Positions 52,241 through 60,053 of a DNA stretch of 64,000 bases are shown here, piece after piece (position 1 is the first letter of the stretch; each line of letters begins with the position of its first letter). The stretch is from Streptomyces sclerotialus. GTDB taxonomy: Bacteria; Actinomycetota; Actinomycetes; Streptomycetales; Streptomycetaceae. Under the pieces are notes generated by a model. That model made no database searches and was not told the DNA's origin. It saw only the letters and a program-made list of their open reading frames with translations. Location: positions 62,001-126,000 of the forward strand of contig JODX01000016.1 in assembly GCA_000719105.1 (NCBI GenBank), written 5' to 3'. The position numbers were made by a program, and so were the translations under genes.

Positions 52241-53019
52241 TTCTTGACCTCCGCGTTCGTGCGCGCCGCACGCCGGGTCACGGCGTTGTCGGTGGCGCCG
52301 GTGATGGCGGAGATGATCTCCTCCTGCGAGGTCGACTTGACCTCGAAGACGCCGTTGTTGCGGCCGAGCCGCAGCACCGCCACCTTGTCGGCGACGGCCT
52401 TGACGTCGGCCATGTTGTGGCTGATGAGGATGACCGCGTGGCCGCGCTCGCGCAGCCGCTCGACCAGGTCGAGGACCTGGGCGGTCTGCTCCACGCCGAG
52501 GGCCGCGGTGGGCTCGTCGAGGATGACCAGCTTGGGCTCGCCGAGCATGGAGCGGGCGATGGCCACGGTCTGGCGCTGACCGCCGGAGAGCGAGGCGATC
52601 GGGATGCGGACGCTCGGGATGCGGATCGACAGCGTGGTGAGCAGGTCGCGGGCGCGCCGCTCCATCTCGACCTCGTCGAGGACGCCGAACTTCTTCAGCT
52701 CGCGGCCGAGGAAGAGGTTGCCGACGACGTCGATGTTGTCGCAGAGCGCGAGGTCCTGGTAGACCGTCGCGATGCCCAGACTCTGGGCGTCCTGGGGCTT
52801 GTTGACCGAAACGGCCTTGCCCTCCCACTCGATGACGCCCTCATCGATGGGGTGCACGCCGGCGATCGTCTTGACCAGCGTGGACTTTCCGGCGCCGTTG
52901 TCGCCCACCAGGGCGACCACCTCACCGGCGTGGATCTCGAGCGTGACATCGGTGAGCGCCTGAACGGCACCGAACCGCTTGGAGACCCCGCGCAACGCCA
53001 GCACGGGCGTAGCGGACAC
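52237..53019 (-). CDS. xylG: Xylose ABC transporter ATP-binding protein XylG
   Basis: A 260-residue single-domain ATPase: Walker A GDNGAGKST, signature LSGGQRQTVAIAR, Walker B LVILDEPTAALG, switch ISHN. CUT2 ATPases such as E. coli XylG usually have two fused ATPase domains of about 500 residues; the single-domain form is normal in actinobacteria. GTG at 53019 is preferred because GAAGGAG lies 9 bp before it; the in-frame ATG at 53028 touches that ribosome-binding site. The 274-bp gap upstream to xylF contains a hairpin pair. Confidence 0.9.
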   Translation of the reverse strand: MSATPVLALRGVSKRFGAVQALTDVTLEIHAGEVVALVGDNGAGKSTLVKTIAGVHPIDEGVIEWEGKAVSVNKPQDAQSLGIATVYQDLALCDNIDVVGNLFLGRELKKFGVLDEVEMERRARDLLTTLSIRIPSVRIPIASLSGGQRQTVAIARSMLGEPKLVILDEPTAALGVEQTAQVLDLVERLRERGHAVILISHNMADVKAVADKVAVLRLGRNNGVFEVKSTSQEEIISAITGATDNAVTRRAARTNAEVKK

Positions 53020-53086
53020 GTGAACCATCTCCTTCGCCGCCTGACCCGGCGGGAGGTTGTGCAGAAAAGTTGGGGGGTAGTTCCGT

Positions 53087-53133
53087 CCGGCGCCCCGCAC
53101 GAGCTTTGCGGGGCTGGTGACGCGGGGCGCCGG
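53087..53133. promoter_or_regulatory. Alternative hairpins between xylF and xylG
   Basis: CCGGCGCCCCGC at 53087-53098 can pair with GCGGGGCGCCGG at 53122-53133 (12 bp), while its GCCCCGC (53092-53098) can instead pair with GCGGGGC at 53108-53114 (7 bp, 9-nt loop). The two folds exclude each other. In the xylF-xylG leader this could protect the xylF mRNA or limit transcription into xylGH. The rest of the 274-bp gap shows no gene. Confidence 0.6.
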
Positions 53134-53293
53134 AGGAGCGTGGTGGCGGACGGGGGCCCGGGTCATGGGGCCGGTCCGCGGGGGCCGGGATGTGTACGGG
53201 GGTGCACCGTTTCCCGGGGGAACGGGTGAGACCGGTGAACCTGGAGTTCCGTACTACCGGGGCGACTTGGTGCCGCTTACTGCTTGCTGCGTA

Positions 53294-54415
53294 CTACTTG
53301 ATGCCGAGCTTGTCACAGGCCGACTTGTACTTGTCGGTGCAGATCTCGGCGGCGGTGTAGATGCCGTCCTTGATGACGGTGTCGTTGATGTTCTCCTGGG
53401 TCAGCGAGATGACCGGGACGAGCACCGACGGGACGTCCTTGGCGCTGTCGCTGGAGACCTTGTCCTTGGCGATGGAGCCGAGGTCCTCGCCCTTGGCCAG
53501 GGCGACGGCCATCTCGGCGGCCACCTGGGCCTCCTGCGGGTAGGACTTGTAGACGCTCATGTACTGCTCGCCGGTGAGGATCCGCTGCACGCCCGCGAGT
53601 TCGGCGTCCTGGCCGGTGACCGGGATGTCGTCGATGCCCGCGGCCTTCAGGGCGGTGATGATGCCGCCCGCCATGCCGTCGTTGGCGGAGTAGACACCGT
53701 CGATCTTGCCCTTGCCGAGCGCCGAGATCGCCGACTCCATGTTGGCGTTGGCGTTGTCCGGCGACCACTCCTTGGTGTCGAACTCCTTGCCGATCTTCAC
53801 CTTGCCGTCGAGGACGGAGTGGGCGCCGTCCTTGAACTGCTTGGCGTTCGGGTCGGTGACCGACCCGTTCATCATGACGATCTGGCTGTCCTCGGCCTTG
53901 TCACCCAGGGCCTTGAGCAGGGCCTCGCCCTGGGCGCGGCCGACCTCTTCGTTGTCGAACGAGGTGTAGGCGCTGATCGGGCCCTCGGCGAGGCGGTCGT
54001 AGGCGACGACCGGGATGCCGGCGTCCTTGGCCCGCTGGACCGAGTTCTTGATCGCCTTGGCGTCCACCGCGTCCAGGATGAGCACGTCCACCTTGTTGGT
54101 GATCATCGTGTCGACCTGCTGGGCCTGCAGGCTCGCGTCCTGGCGGGCGTTGTTGTACTCGACGGTGGCCTTGTTGTCCGTCAGCTCCTTGATCTTCTGC
54201 TCGATCAGGGGCTTGTCGAACTTCTCGTACCGGGCGTTCTTGTTCTCCGGCAGGAGCAGGCCGACCTTGATGTCGTCGCCCTTCGCAGCGCCGGAGCCGG
54301 CGGCCTTGGTGCTCTCGTCGCTCTTCGCTTCCTCAGCGCTGCCACAGGCGGCGAGGGAAACGGCCATCGCGGCACTGGCAACGGCAACGGCGGCACGACG
54401 CATACGCGTGTTCAC
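53294..54415 (-). CDS. xylF: Xylose-binding lipoprotein XylF
   Basis: A 373-residue protein. GTG at 54415 has GGGAGG 8 bp upstream. A basic start and hydrophobic segment end in lipobox LAAC near residue 24. The type-1 periplasmic-binding fold follows: IKVGLLLPENKNARYEKFDK, VDVLILDAVDAKAI, IPVVAYDRLAEG, IDGVYSANDGMAGG, IPVTGQDAELAG. This matches xylose-binding proteins, and it sits next to Rok7B7, which is known to control xylFGH in S. coelicolor. It is the first gene of xylFGH. Confidence 0.9.
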   Translation of the reverse strand: MNTRMRRAAVAVASAAMAVSLAACGSAEEAKSDESTKAAGSGAAKGDDIKVGLLLPENKNARYEKFDKPLIEQKIKELTDNKATVEYNNARQDASLQAQQVDTMITNKVDVLILDAVDAKAIKNSVQRAKDAGIPVVAYDRLAEGPISAYTSFDNEEVGRAQGEALLKALGDKAEDSQIVMMNGSVTDPNAKQFKDGAHSVLDGKVKIGKEFDTKEWSPDNANANMESAISALGKGKIDGVYSANDGMAGGIITALKAAGIDDIPVTGQDAELAGVQRILTGEQYMSVYKSYPQEAQVAAEMAVALAKGEDLGSIAKDKVSSDSAKDVPSVLVPVISLTQENINDTVIKDGIYTAAEICTDKYKSACDKLGIK

Positions 54416-54488
54416 TTCAGAAACCTCCCTGACGAGGCCGCGTCGTTGCGGCCGAGGTGGCTGGAAGTCAACTCGGCCACACGTGCGA

Positions 54489-54530
54489 CGTCAAGAAGTA
54501 AATCCTTAACGAGATGGCAACGGTGCCATC
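54489..54530 (-). promoter_or_regulatory. xylF upstream control region
   Basis: An AT-rich core with CGTCAAG (54489-54495) and CTTAACG (54505-54511) arranged as an imperfect inverted repeat, followed by a perfect GATGGCA / TGCCATC hairpin at 54513-54519 and 54524-54530 just after the rok7B7 stop. Likely sites for Rok7B7 or a promoter for xylF; which is which is not resolved. Confidence 0.45.
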
Positions 54531-54536
54531 CGTTCT

Positions 54537-55736
54537 CTAAGTGAAGGCAGGGGTGGCTGCGGGCATCGTTCCGTCCAAAAGGGTGGAATCGCCCATCTCG
54601 CTGAGTGCCAGCGCCAGGGCGCCGAGCACCTCGGCGCGGCCCCCGAGGGCCCCCGGGAGCACCGACAGATGGCGGGCGGCGCTGGGGATGGCGTACCTGC
54701 TCACGGACTCCCTGATGGGCCCGAGGACCAGCTCACCGGCCTCGGCGAGATCGCCGCCGAGCACCACCCGGCTCGGGTTCAGCAGGTTGCAGAGATTGGC
54801 CACGCCGCTGCCGATGTGGCGGCCGACGTCGGCGATCACGCGACGGCAGCCCGGATCGCCCTCCCGGGCCAGCCTGACCACGCCCTCCATGGTCAGCTCG
54901 GTGCCGTGACTGGGCTGGAGGAGCGGCAGGACGTAGCGCGCGGCCGTGAACGTCTCCAGGCAGCCGCGGTTGCCGCAGCGGCAGACCGGGCCGGCCTCGT
55001 CCAGGGTGATGTGGCCGATCTCACCGGCCGTGCCGCCGGGGCCGCGGTAGATCTTCCCCGCGATCACCAGTCCGGCGCCGACACCGCTCGCGACCTTGAT
55101 GTACGCGAGGTCCTTGACCCCTCGGCCGCTGCCCCAGACCAGCTCGCCGAGGGCGCCCAGGTTGGCGTCGTTGTCCACGTGCACGGGCACGCCGAGCCGC
55201 CCCCGCAGCTCCTCGGCGGGCCGTGCGCCGGTCCAGCCCGGCAGGATCGAGGTCGACCCGAGGGTGCCGGTCTCCACGTCGATCGGGCCGGGCACGCCGA
55301 GGCCCACGCCCGCGATCTTGGCACGGTCGACGCCGGTGGCCGCCAGCAGCCGGTTGACCAGCTGCTCGGCCCGGTCGAAGCCCTGCGCCGCGGAGGCGTC
55401 CACGTCGAGCGGCTCGGACTCCTCGGCCAGTACCTGGTGGGCGAGATTCCCGACCGCGACGCGCAAATGCGTGTGCCCGAAGTCCACGCCGATCACGATG
55501 CCGGCGTCCCCGCTGAGCGAGACGGCGCGGGCCCGGCGGCCGCCCGCCGAGGTGGGTGTGACCTCGACCGTTCCCCCGTCCTTCAGCTCGCGGACGATAT
55601 TGGAGACCGTCGCGGCGGACAGGCCCGTCGTCCTCGCGATCTCCGCCTGCGTGAGCGACCCGGCCAGGCGTACGGCGCGTACGACCCGCTCCAGGTTGGC
55701 TCGGTGCAGCGACGACTGCGACCCCGGAGTCTCCAC
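54537..55736 (-). CDS. rok7B7: ROK family transcriptional regulator Rok7B7
   Basis: A 399-residue regulator with a GTG start. The N-terminal winged helix-turn-helix reads GSLTQAEIARTTGLSAATVS. The ROK domain carries VGVDFGHTHLRVAV, GVGLGVPGPID, the EIGHITL signature and the zinc motif CRCGNRGCLE. Position between xylFGH and ngcEFG matches S. coelicolor Rok7B7, which is reported to affect xylose use, carbon catabolite control and antibiotic production. It may be transcribed with xylF or separately; a small hairpin follows its stop codon. Confidence 0.85.
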   Translation of the reverse strand: METPGSQSSLHRANLERVVRAVRLAGSLTQAEIARTTGLSAATVSNIVRELKDGGTVEVTPTSAGGRRARAVSLSGDAGIVIGVDFGHTHLRVAVGNLAHQVLAEESEPLDVDASAAQGFDRAEQLVNRLLAATGVDRAKIAGVGLGVPGPIDVETGTLGSTSILPGWTGARPAEELRGRLGVPVHVDNDANLGALGELVWGSGRGVKDLAYIKVASGVGAGLVIAGKIYRGPGGTAGEIGHITLDEAGPVCRCGNRGCLETFTAARYVLPLLQPSHGTELTMEGVVRLAREGDPGCRRVIADVGRHIGSGVANLCNLLNPSRVVLGGDLAEAGELVLGPIRESVSRYAIPSAARHLSVLPGALGGRAEVLGALALALSEMGDSTLLDGTMPAATPAFT

Positions 55737-55880
55737 GACGAACCTCCCGCGCCCGAGGCCGCTTCAATGAGGCCCCGTCTATGTCCAACTAGTGAACTCT
55801 AAGCTGAGCCGTTCGGGTTGCCTCACGTCAAGAGGTTGAACCGGATCCAAGTAGGCGCACGGTGGGACGGCACAAGGCTC

Positions 55881-55906
55881 GCGGCCCCGGCGTCAGCCGG
55901 GGCCGC
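55881..55906. terminator. Terminator of ngcEFG
   Basis: GCGGCCCCGG at 55881-55890 pairs perfectly with CCGGGGCCGC at 55897-55906 around a 6-nt loop, between the ngcG stop and the rok7B7 start. Confidence 0.8.
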
Positions 55907-55954
55907 GTCGTCGACGGAGCGTGGCCGGGCGGGTACGGAGGCGACCTCCCGGAC

Positions 55955-55997
55955 CTCCGGGATGTTCCGGACCTTCCGGAGCTCCGGGACGTTCCGG
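55955..55997. repeat. 16-bp direct repeat between rok7B7 and ngcG
   Basis: CTCCGGGA(T/C)GTTCCGG occurs at 55955-55970 and 55982-55997, 27 bp apart, with further TTCCGG copies between and after. Confidence 0.75.
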
Positions 55998-56017
55998 CCC
56001 CCGGTTCCGGCCGGCCT

Positions 56018-56941
56018 TTACTTCAGGGCCCCCGCCGTCAGTCCCGCCACCACCTGGCGCTGGAAGACGATGTACGCAGCCAGCACCGGCAGCATCGCCA
56101 TCACCAGGCCCGCGAACAGTCCGGACCAGTCACCCTTGTAGCCCTGGCTGACCGCGAGCTGGACCAGGCCCTGGGTGAGGACACGCTTGTCCGGGTCGGT
56201 GTTGAGCACCGTCGGCAGCATGTACTGGTTCCACTGGCCCAGGAAGTTGAAGATGCCCACGCTGATCAGGCCCGGCTTGGCCATCGGCAGCATGATCTGG
56301 AAGAACGTCCGGGTGTGCGAGGCACCGTCCACGAACGCCGCCTCCGCGATCGAGGTCGGCAGGGTCCGGAAGAACGCGGTCAGGAAGAACACCGTGAACG
56401 GCAGCGAGTAGGCGATGTAGACCAGGATCAGGCCGTGGACGGTGTTCAGCAGCCCCATGTTGTCGACGACGAAGAACAGCGGGACCAGCGCGAGCATGAT
56501 CGGGAAGCTCATGCCGCCGATGAACAGGAAGTAGATGAAGCGGTTGCCCGGGAAGTCGAACCGGGCCAGCACGTACGCCGCCATCGAGCCGAGCACCAGC
56601 GTGCCGACGAGCGAGCCGCCCACCACCAGGATGGTGTTGAAGAAGTAGTCGCCCATGTGGGCCTGGGTCCAGGCCCGCGACCAGTTGTCGAAGTGCAGCG
56701 TGTCCGGCAGCGACCACGGCGAGCTGAAGATGGAGCGGTCGTCCTTGAAGGAGGTCATCACCGCCCACAGCAGCGGCAGGACCACCATGATCGCCCAGAT
56801 GACCAGGACGCCGTGCGAGAAGACGTTGAGGACGGCGCCCTCCTTCTTCTCCTTCGGCGGCGGGCCGGCGGGGGCGTCCACCTTGCTGATGGTCGCACCG
56901 GACTCGGCCGGCACGGGGGCGGTGGCTTCGGTCGTCTTCAT
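56018..56941 (-). CDS. ngcG: N-acetylglucosamine/chitobiose ABC transporter permease NgcG
   Basis: A 307-residue MalG-like permease: a hydrophilic tail of about 40 residues, then six helices (LVIWAIMVVLPLLWAVMTSF first). The EAA loop reads EAAFVDGASHTRTFFQIMLP. It starts 2 bp after the ngcF stop. Together with NgcF it forms the membrane channel for GlcNAc or chitobiose bound by NgcE. No ATPase gene is present; MsiK normally serves this role. Confidence 0.88.
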   Translation of the reverse strand: MKTTEATAPVPAESGATISKVDAPAGPPPKEKKEGAVLNVFSHGVLVIWAIMVVLPLLWAVMTSFKDDRSIFSSPWSLPDTLHFDNWSRAWTQAHMGDYFFNTILVVGGSLVGTLVLGSMAAYVLARFDFPGNRFIYFLFIGGMSFPIMLALVPLFFVVDNMGLLNTVHGLILVYIAYSLPFTVFFLTAFFRTLPTSIAEAAFVDGASHTRTFFQIMLPMAKPGLISVGIFNFLGQWNQYMLPTVLNTDPDKRVLTQGLVQLAVSQGYKGDWSGLFAGLVMAMLPVLAAYIVFQRQVVAGLTAGALK

Positions 56942-56943
56942 GA

Positions 56944-57870
56944 TCAGTACTCCAGCCGCTCGCGCCGGCCCAGCTTCATCACGATGGCCGCGAAGGCCAG
57001 CGTGACGACGAGCAGGGCGACGCCGATGGTGGTGGCGTAGGCGGCCTGACCGTCGCGGAAGGCCTTCTGGTAGACGTACAGGACCATCACGGTGGTCGAG
57101 TAGTCGGGGCCGCCGGGCCCGGTCGTCATGATCTGCACGACTGCGAACGACTCGGCGCCCAGGGCGAGGATGCCCATGTAGACCCAGCCGGACTGCACGG
57201 TGTCCCACAGCAGCGGCAGGGTGACCTTGAAGAACGTGGTGGCGCGGCCCGCGCCGTCCAGCAGCGCGGCCTCGTAGAGGTCCGCCGGGATGGAGGCCAT
57301 GCCCGCGGAGAAGAGGACCACGAAGAAGCCGACCGTCGACCAGACCAGCACCGCCATCACGCACCACAGCGCCAGGTCCGGGTCGCCCAGCCACAGCGGC
57401 TGCACACCGTCGAGGCCGACCGCGCGCAGCGCCGAGTTGATCGCTCCGCTGTTCGGGTTGTACGCGAAGGCGAACAGCAGGGCGACGATCGCGATCGACA
57501 GCACCTGCGGGAAGAAGTAGACGATCTTGTAGAAGGCGGAGCCGCGGACACCGCTGATCACGGGACCGCCCCGGCGACGCCGGCCACCGACATTGATCAT
57601 GAAGGCGAAGAACAGCGCCAGACCGAGCGTCACCAGCGGCAGCAGCACCGCGAACAGCAGGCTGTGCTGGAGCGACTTCCAGAAGACCTCGTCCTCGAGC
57701 ATCCGCTCGTAGTTGCCGAAGCCGATCATCCTGAACTCGGGACTCAGGCCGGTCCAGTCCGTGAACGAGTAGTAGATGGACTGGATGAACGGCCAGATGA
57801 CGAAGAGCGCGTACAGCCCCAGGGGGACCGTCAGGAACCCCACGATGAACCGGTACTTGCCGTGCTGCAT
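56944..57870 (-). CDS. ngcF: N-acetylglucosamine/chitobiose ABC transporter permease NgcF
   Basis: A 308-residue MalF-like permease, starting MQHGKYRFIVGFLTVPLGLY. YYSFTDWTGLSPEF follows TM1, and the EAA loop reads YEAALLDGAGRATTFFKVTLP. It is the second gene of ngcEFG, 193 bp after ngcE; the spacer contains a 14-bp repeat array. Confidence 0.88.
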   Translation of the reverse strand: MQHGKYRFIVGFLTVPLGLYALFVIWPFIQSIYYSFTDWTGLSPEFRMIGFGNYERMLEDEVFWKSLQHSLLFAVLLPLVTLGLALFFAFMINVGGRRRRGGPVISGVRGSAFYKIVYFFPQVLSIAIVALLFAFAYNPNSGAINSALRAVGLDGVQPLWLGDPDLALWCVMAVLVWSTVGFFVVLFSAGMASIPADLYEAALLDGAGRATTFFKVTLPLLWDTVQSGWVYMGILALGAESFAVVQIMTTGPGGPDYSTTVMVLYVYQKAFRDGQAAYATTIGVALLVVTLAFAAIVMKLGRRERLEY

Positions 57871-57964
57871 TGCTACCGACCCCGATCTGCGCGCGGGCGG
57901 CGCCGCCGGGGCCCGTCCGGCGCGGGCGGGGAAGACGGCGCCGGACAGGCCCTGAAGGCACGTC

Positions 57965-58085
57965 CTCAGTGGTGCGTGCTCACGTGCTTGCTCGCTGGTG
58001 CTTGTTCACTGCTGCGTACTCACTGGTGCGTAGTCACCGGGGTGCATACCCACTCGTGCGTACTCACTGGTGCTTGTAGTGCTTG
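57965..58085. repeat. 14-bp tandem repeat array at the ngcE-ngcF junction
   Basis: About eight head-to-tail units related to CTCACTGGTGCGTA start at 57965, 57979, 57991, 58005, 58019, 58033, 58049 and 58063, with lengths mostly 14 (one of 12, one of 16) and a partial ninth unit. The array covers the ngcE stop codon and its last residues. Confidence 0.85.
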
Positions 58086-59518
58086 ATCGAATCGTCCTTG
58101 GCCGCCTCGTCCGCGAAGCCCTGGATCTTCTTGATGGCCTCGGCCGGGGTGATGCGGCCGGCCATCATCTCGCCGAGCCCGGCGACACCGATCCGCTCCT
58201 TCTGGAGCTGGACGTACCAGTCCTGGATGCGCGGGTTCACCACGTTGTCCCCGGCCTTCTCCAGCGCCGCGACCCCGCCCTGCAGGCCCGGGGTGAGGGT
58301 GATGCCCTCCGTACCGCCGTTGTAAGCGGTCAGCGACTTCACCTTGCCGGTGAAGTTCTTCGAGGACGCCTCGCTGAGCATGATGCGGAGCTGCTCCATG
58401 CCGCCCGCGCCGTTCTTCGCCTTGGCCGGGACGATGAAGGGCTCGCCGCCGGAGGCCCAGATGGTGCCGAAGGGCAGCTTGTCGGAGCTGTCCAGGCCGG
58501 TGGGCGCGGAGACGGTGAGGGCGAAGTCGGCCGGGATGACCTTCGCGGACTCGTTCTCCACCCAGGAGCCGTTGGGAAGGAACAGCGCCTTGCCCTCGGC
58601 CCAGGCGGTCTGCGACTGGATGTGGTCCAGGCCCGGGGTGCCCTTGAGGACGTACCCCTTCTGCTGGAGCTCGTAGTAGGCCTCGAAACAGGCCTTGACC
58701 GCCGGGTGCTTCCAGGCGTTCGGCTCCAGGTTGTCGATGGCGTCGAGGACCTCGCGGCCGCCGACCTTGGCGATCATCGGGTAGAGCGAGAAGGGGATGT
58801 AGTACGGGTACTTGCCCGCGTACGTCCAGCCCGCCATGCCCTTCTTCTTCGCCTTCGCACAGACGGCGAGCATCTGGTCCCAGGTCTCGGGGTACTGCTC
58901 GTCCAGCGAGTCCAGGGCCTTCTGCGAGTACCAGACGCCGTAGACCGTGTAGGCGTAGTACAGGATCCAGACCTTCTCGCCGTCGAACTGGCCCATCTCC
59001 ACGATGCCGGGGCGCAGCGTGTCCCGGACCTTCTTGTCCGGATCGTCGTACGAGGGTGCGTCCAGCAGCGGGGTGAGGTCGGCGAGCTGGTCCTTGCCGA
59101 CCAGGACGCCCATGTCCATCTGCTCGGCGCCGGAGTTGTCGATCAGGTCGGGCGGGGTGCCCTGGTTGAAGCGCGGCTGGAGCGTGGACTGGATCTTCTG
59201 GGTGGCGGAGAACTTCACCGTGGCGTCGGGGAAGGCCTTCTCGTACACCTTCACGGCGTCCTCGGCGTACTCCTTGCCGAAGCCGCCGTCGAACAGGACG
59301 AACTCCATCTGGGCGCTGTCGTTGACGGCGAGGGGGTTCTTGGCGGTCTTCTTGCCCGCCTCGGCCTTCCCCTCCTCGTCACCGCCCCCGCCGCTCGCAC
59401 AGGCGGACAGGAAGCTCATCGTGGGGACGGAGATCAGGCCCAGCGCGGCGGAGCGCTTGATCAGATCGCGGCGGCCGACACCCTCGGCACCGTGGTTCTC
59501 GGCGGTAGTGGATCCCAT
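58064..59518 (-). CDS. ngcE: N-acetylglucosamine/diacetylchitobiose-binding lipoprotein NgcE
   Basis: A 484-residue protein. ATG at 59518 has GAGGA 8 bp upstream. The signal resembles a Tat lipoprotein: GRRDLIKRSAALGL, then a lipobox FLSAC. Mature sequence matches NgcE: FVLFDGGFGKEYAEDAVKVY, QGTPPDLIDNSGAEQMD, YYAYTVYGVWYSQKAL, and GKALFLPNGSWVENE. It binds GlcNAc and chitobiose from chitin breakdown. It is first in ngcEFG; a DasR-like site lies 229 bp upstream. Confidence 0.9.
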   Translation of the reverse strand: MGSTTAENHGAEGVGRRDLIKRSAALGLISVPTMSFLSACASGGGGDEEGKAEAGKKTAKNPLAVNDSAQMEFVLFDGGFGKEYAEDAVKVYEKAFPDATVKFSATQKIQSTLQPRFNQGTPPDLIDNSGAEQMDMGVLVGKDQLADLTPLLDAPSYDDPDKKVRDTLRPGIVEMGQFDGEKVWILYYAYTVYGVWYSQKALDSLDEQYPETWDQMLAVCAKAKKKGMAGWTYAGKYPYYIPFSLYPMIAKVGGREVLDAIDNLEPNAWKHPAVKACFEAYYELQQKGYVLKGTPGLDHIQSQTAWAEGKALFLPNGSWVENESAKVIPADFALTVSAPTGLDSSDKLPFGTIWASGGEPFIVPAKAKNGAGGMEQLRIMLSEASSKNFTGKVKSLTAYNGGTEGITLTPGLQGGVAALEKAGDNVVNPRIQDWYVQLQKERIGVAGLGEMMAGRITPAEAIKKIQGFADEAAKDDSIKHYKHQ

Positions 59519-59746
59519 GCTCAAGTCCTCGCTTTCCCTAGGACTCAGGCGGTGAACCGGATCCTCCCCGGCACCGCGGTCGGTTCAAGCTGGGGTCGTG
59601 CGGTGAGCGTGCGTCAAGCGTGCTTGAGGGATTCAACCGGGGCGGGACGGCGGTGGGCGTGTGTGACACGTTCACACGTCCGCAGCCGTCCGGGATTTCC
59701 CCCGGACCGTGCCTGTCCACAGCAGTCGGACGACTAGGCGGACGCG

Positions 59747-59762
59747 ACAGGTATAGTCCAGT
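59747..59762. promoter_or_regulatory. DasR-responsive element (dre)-like site
   Basis: ACAGGTATAGTCCAGT matches the consensus ACTGGTCTAGACCAGT at 13 of 16 positions. DasR is the GntR-type repressor of GlcNAc/chitin genes in Streptomyces. The site lies between ngcE and the alpha-mannosidase gene and could serve either. Confidence 0.5.
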
Positions 59763-59994
59763 TCCCGCCAGCGGATCAACATCGATTGCAAGGTTGGCCG
59801 TGGGTCTTTTCCGAGTTGAGACCTCGCGGAAATATGTGCCGGGCGCACCCCGTACGGGCGAAGATCGACACCACTCCGGCCCCGTTCGGCGTGGGTTCTA
59901 CGGTACGGAACGCGCCACGAAGGCCCCGGATGCCTCACTCAACACCCTTGACAGCGCCTGCCACTTGAACCCCTACTGGTGCTTGCGCAGCAAG

Positions 59995-60008
59995 TTGACA
60001 ACGTTGTC
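59995..60008 (+). promoter_or_regulatory. Palindromic operator overlapping a -35 box upstream of the GH92 gene
   Basis: GACAACGTTGTC at 59997-60008 is a perfect 12-bp palindrome with an AACGTT centre, typical of LacI-family operators. TTGACA at 59995-60000 overlaps it. No strong -10 is seen 17-18 bp further on. Confidence 0.45.
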
Positions 60009-60053
60009 CGATTCTGATCGTCAGCGATCAGGCGCAGAAAGGGTGCTCGCAGT

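Larger units (their letters stand above)
59519..60053. other. Divergent control region between ngcE and the GH92 gene
   Basis: There is no gene in these 535 bp. Features: inverted repeat GTGTGA / TCACAC at 59661-59666 and 59672-59677; hairpin GTCCGGG / CCCGGAC at 59688-59694 and 59701-59707; a DasR-like site and a palindromic operator listed separately; TTGACA boxes at 59948-59953 and 59995-60000. Confidence 0.6.

Noticed and set aside
59661..59677. Crp binding site GTGTGA / TCACAC
   Set aside because: The half-site spacing is 5 bp rather than the 6 expected for TGTGA-N6-TCACA, so I list it only as an inverted repeat.
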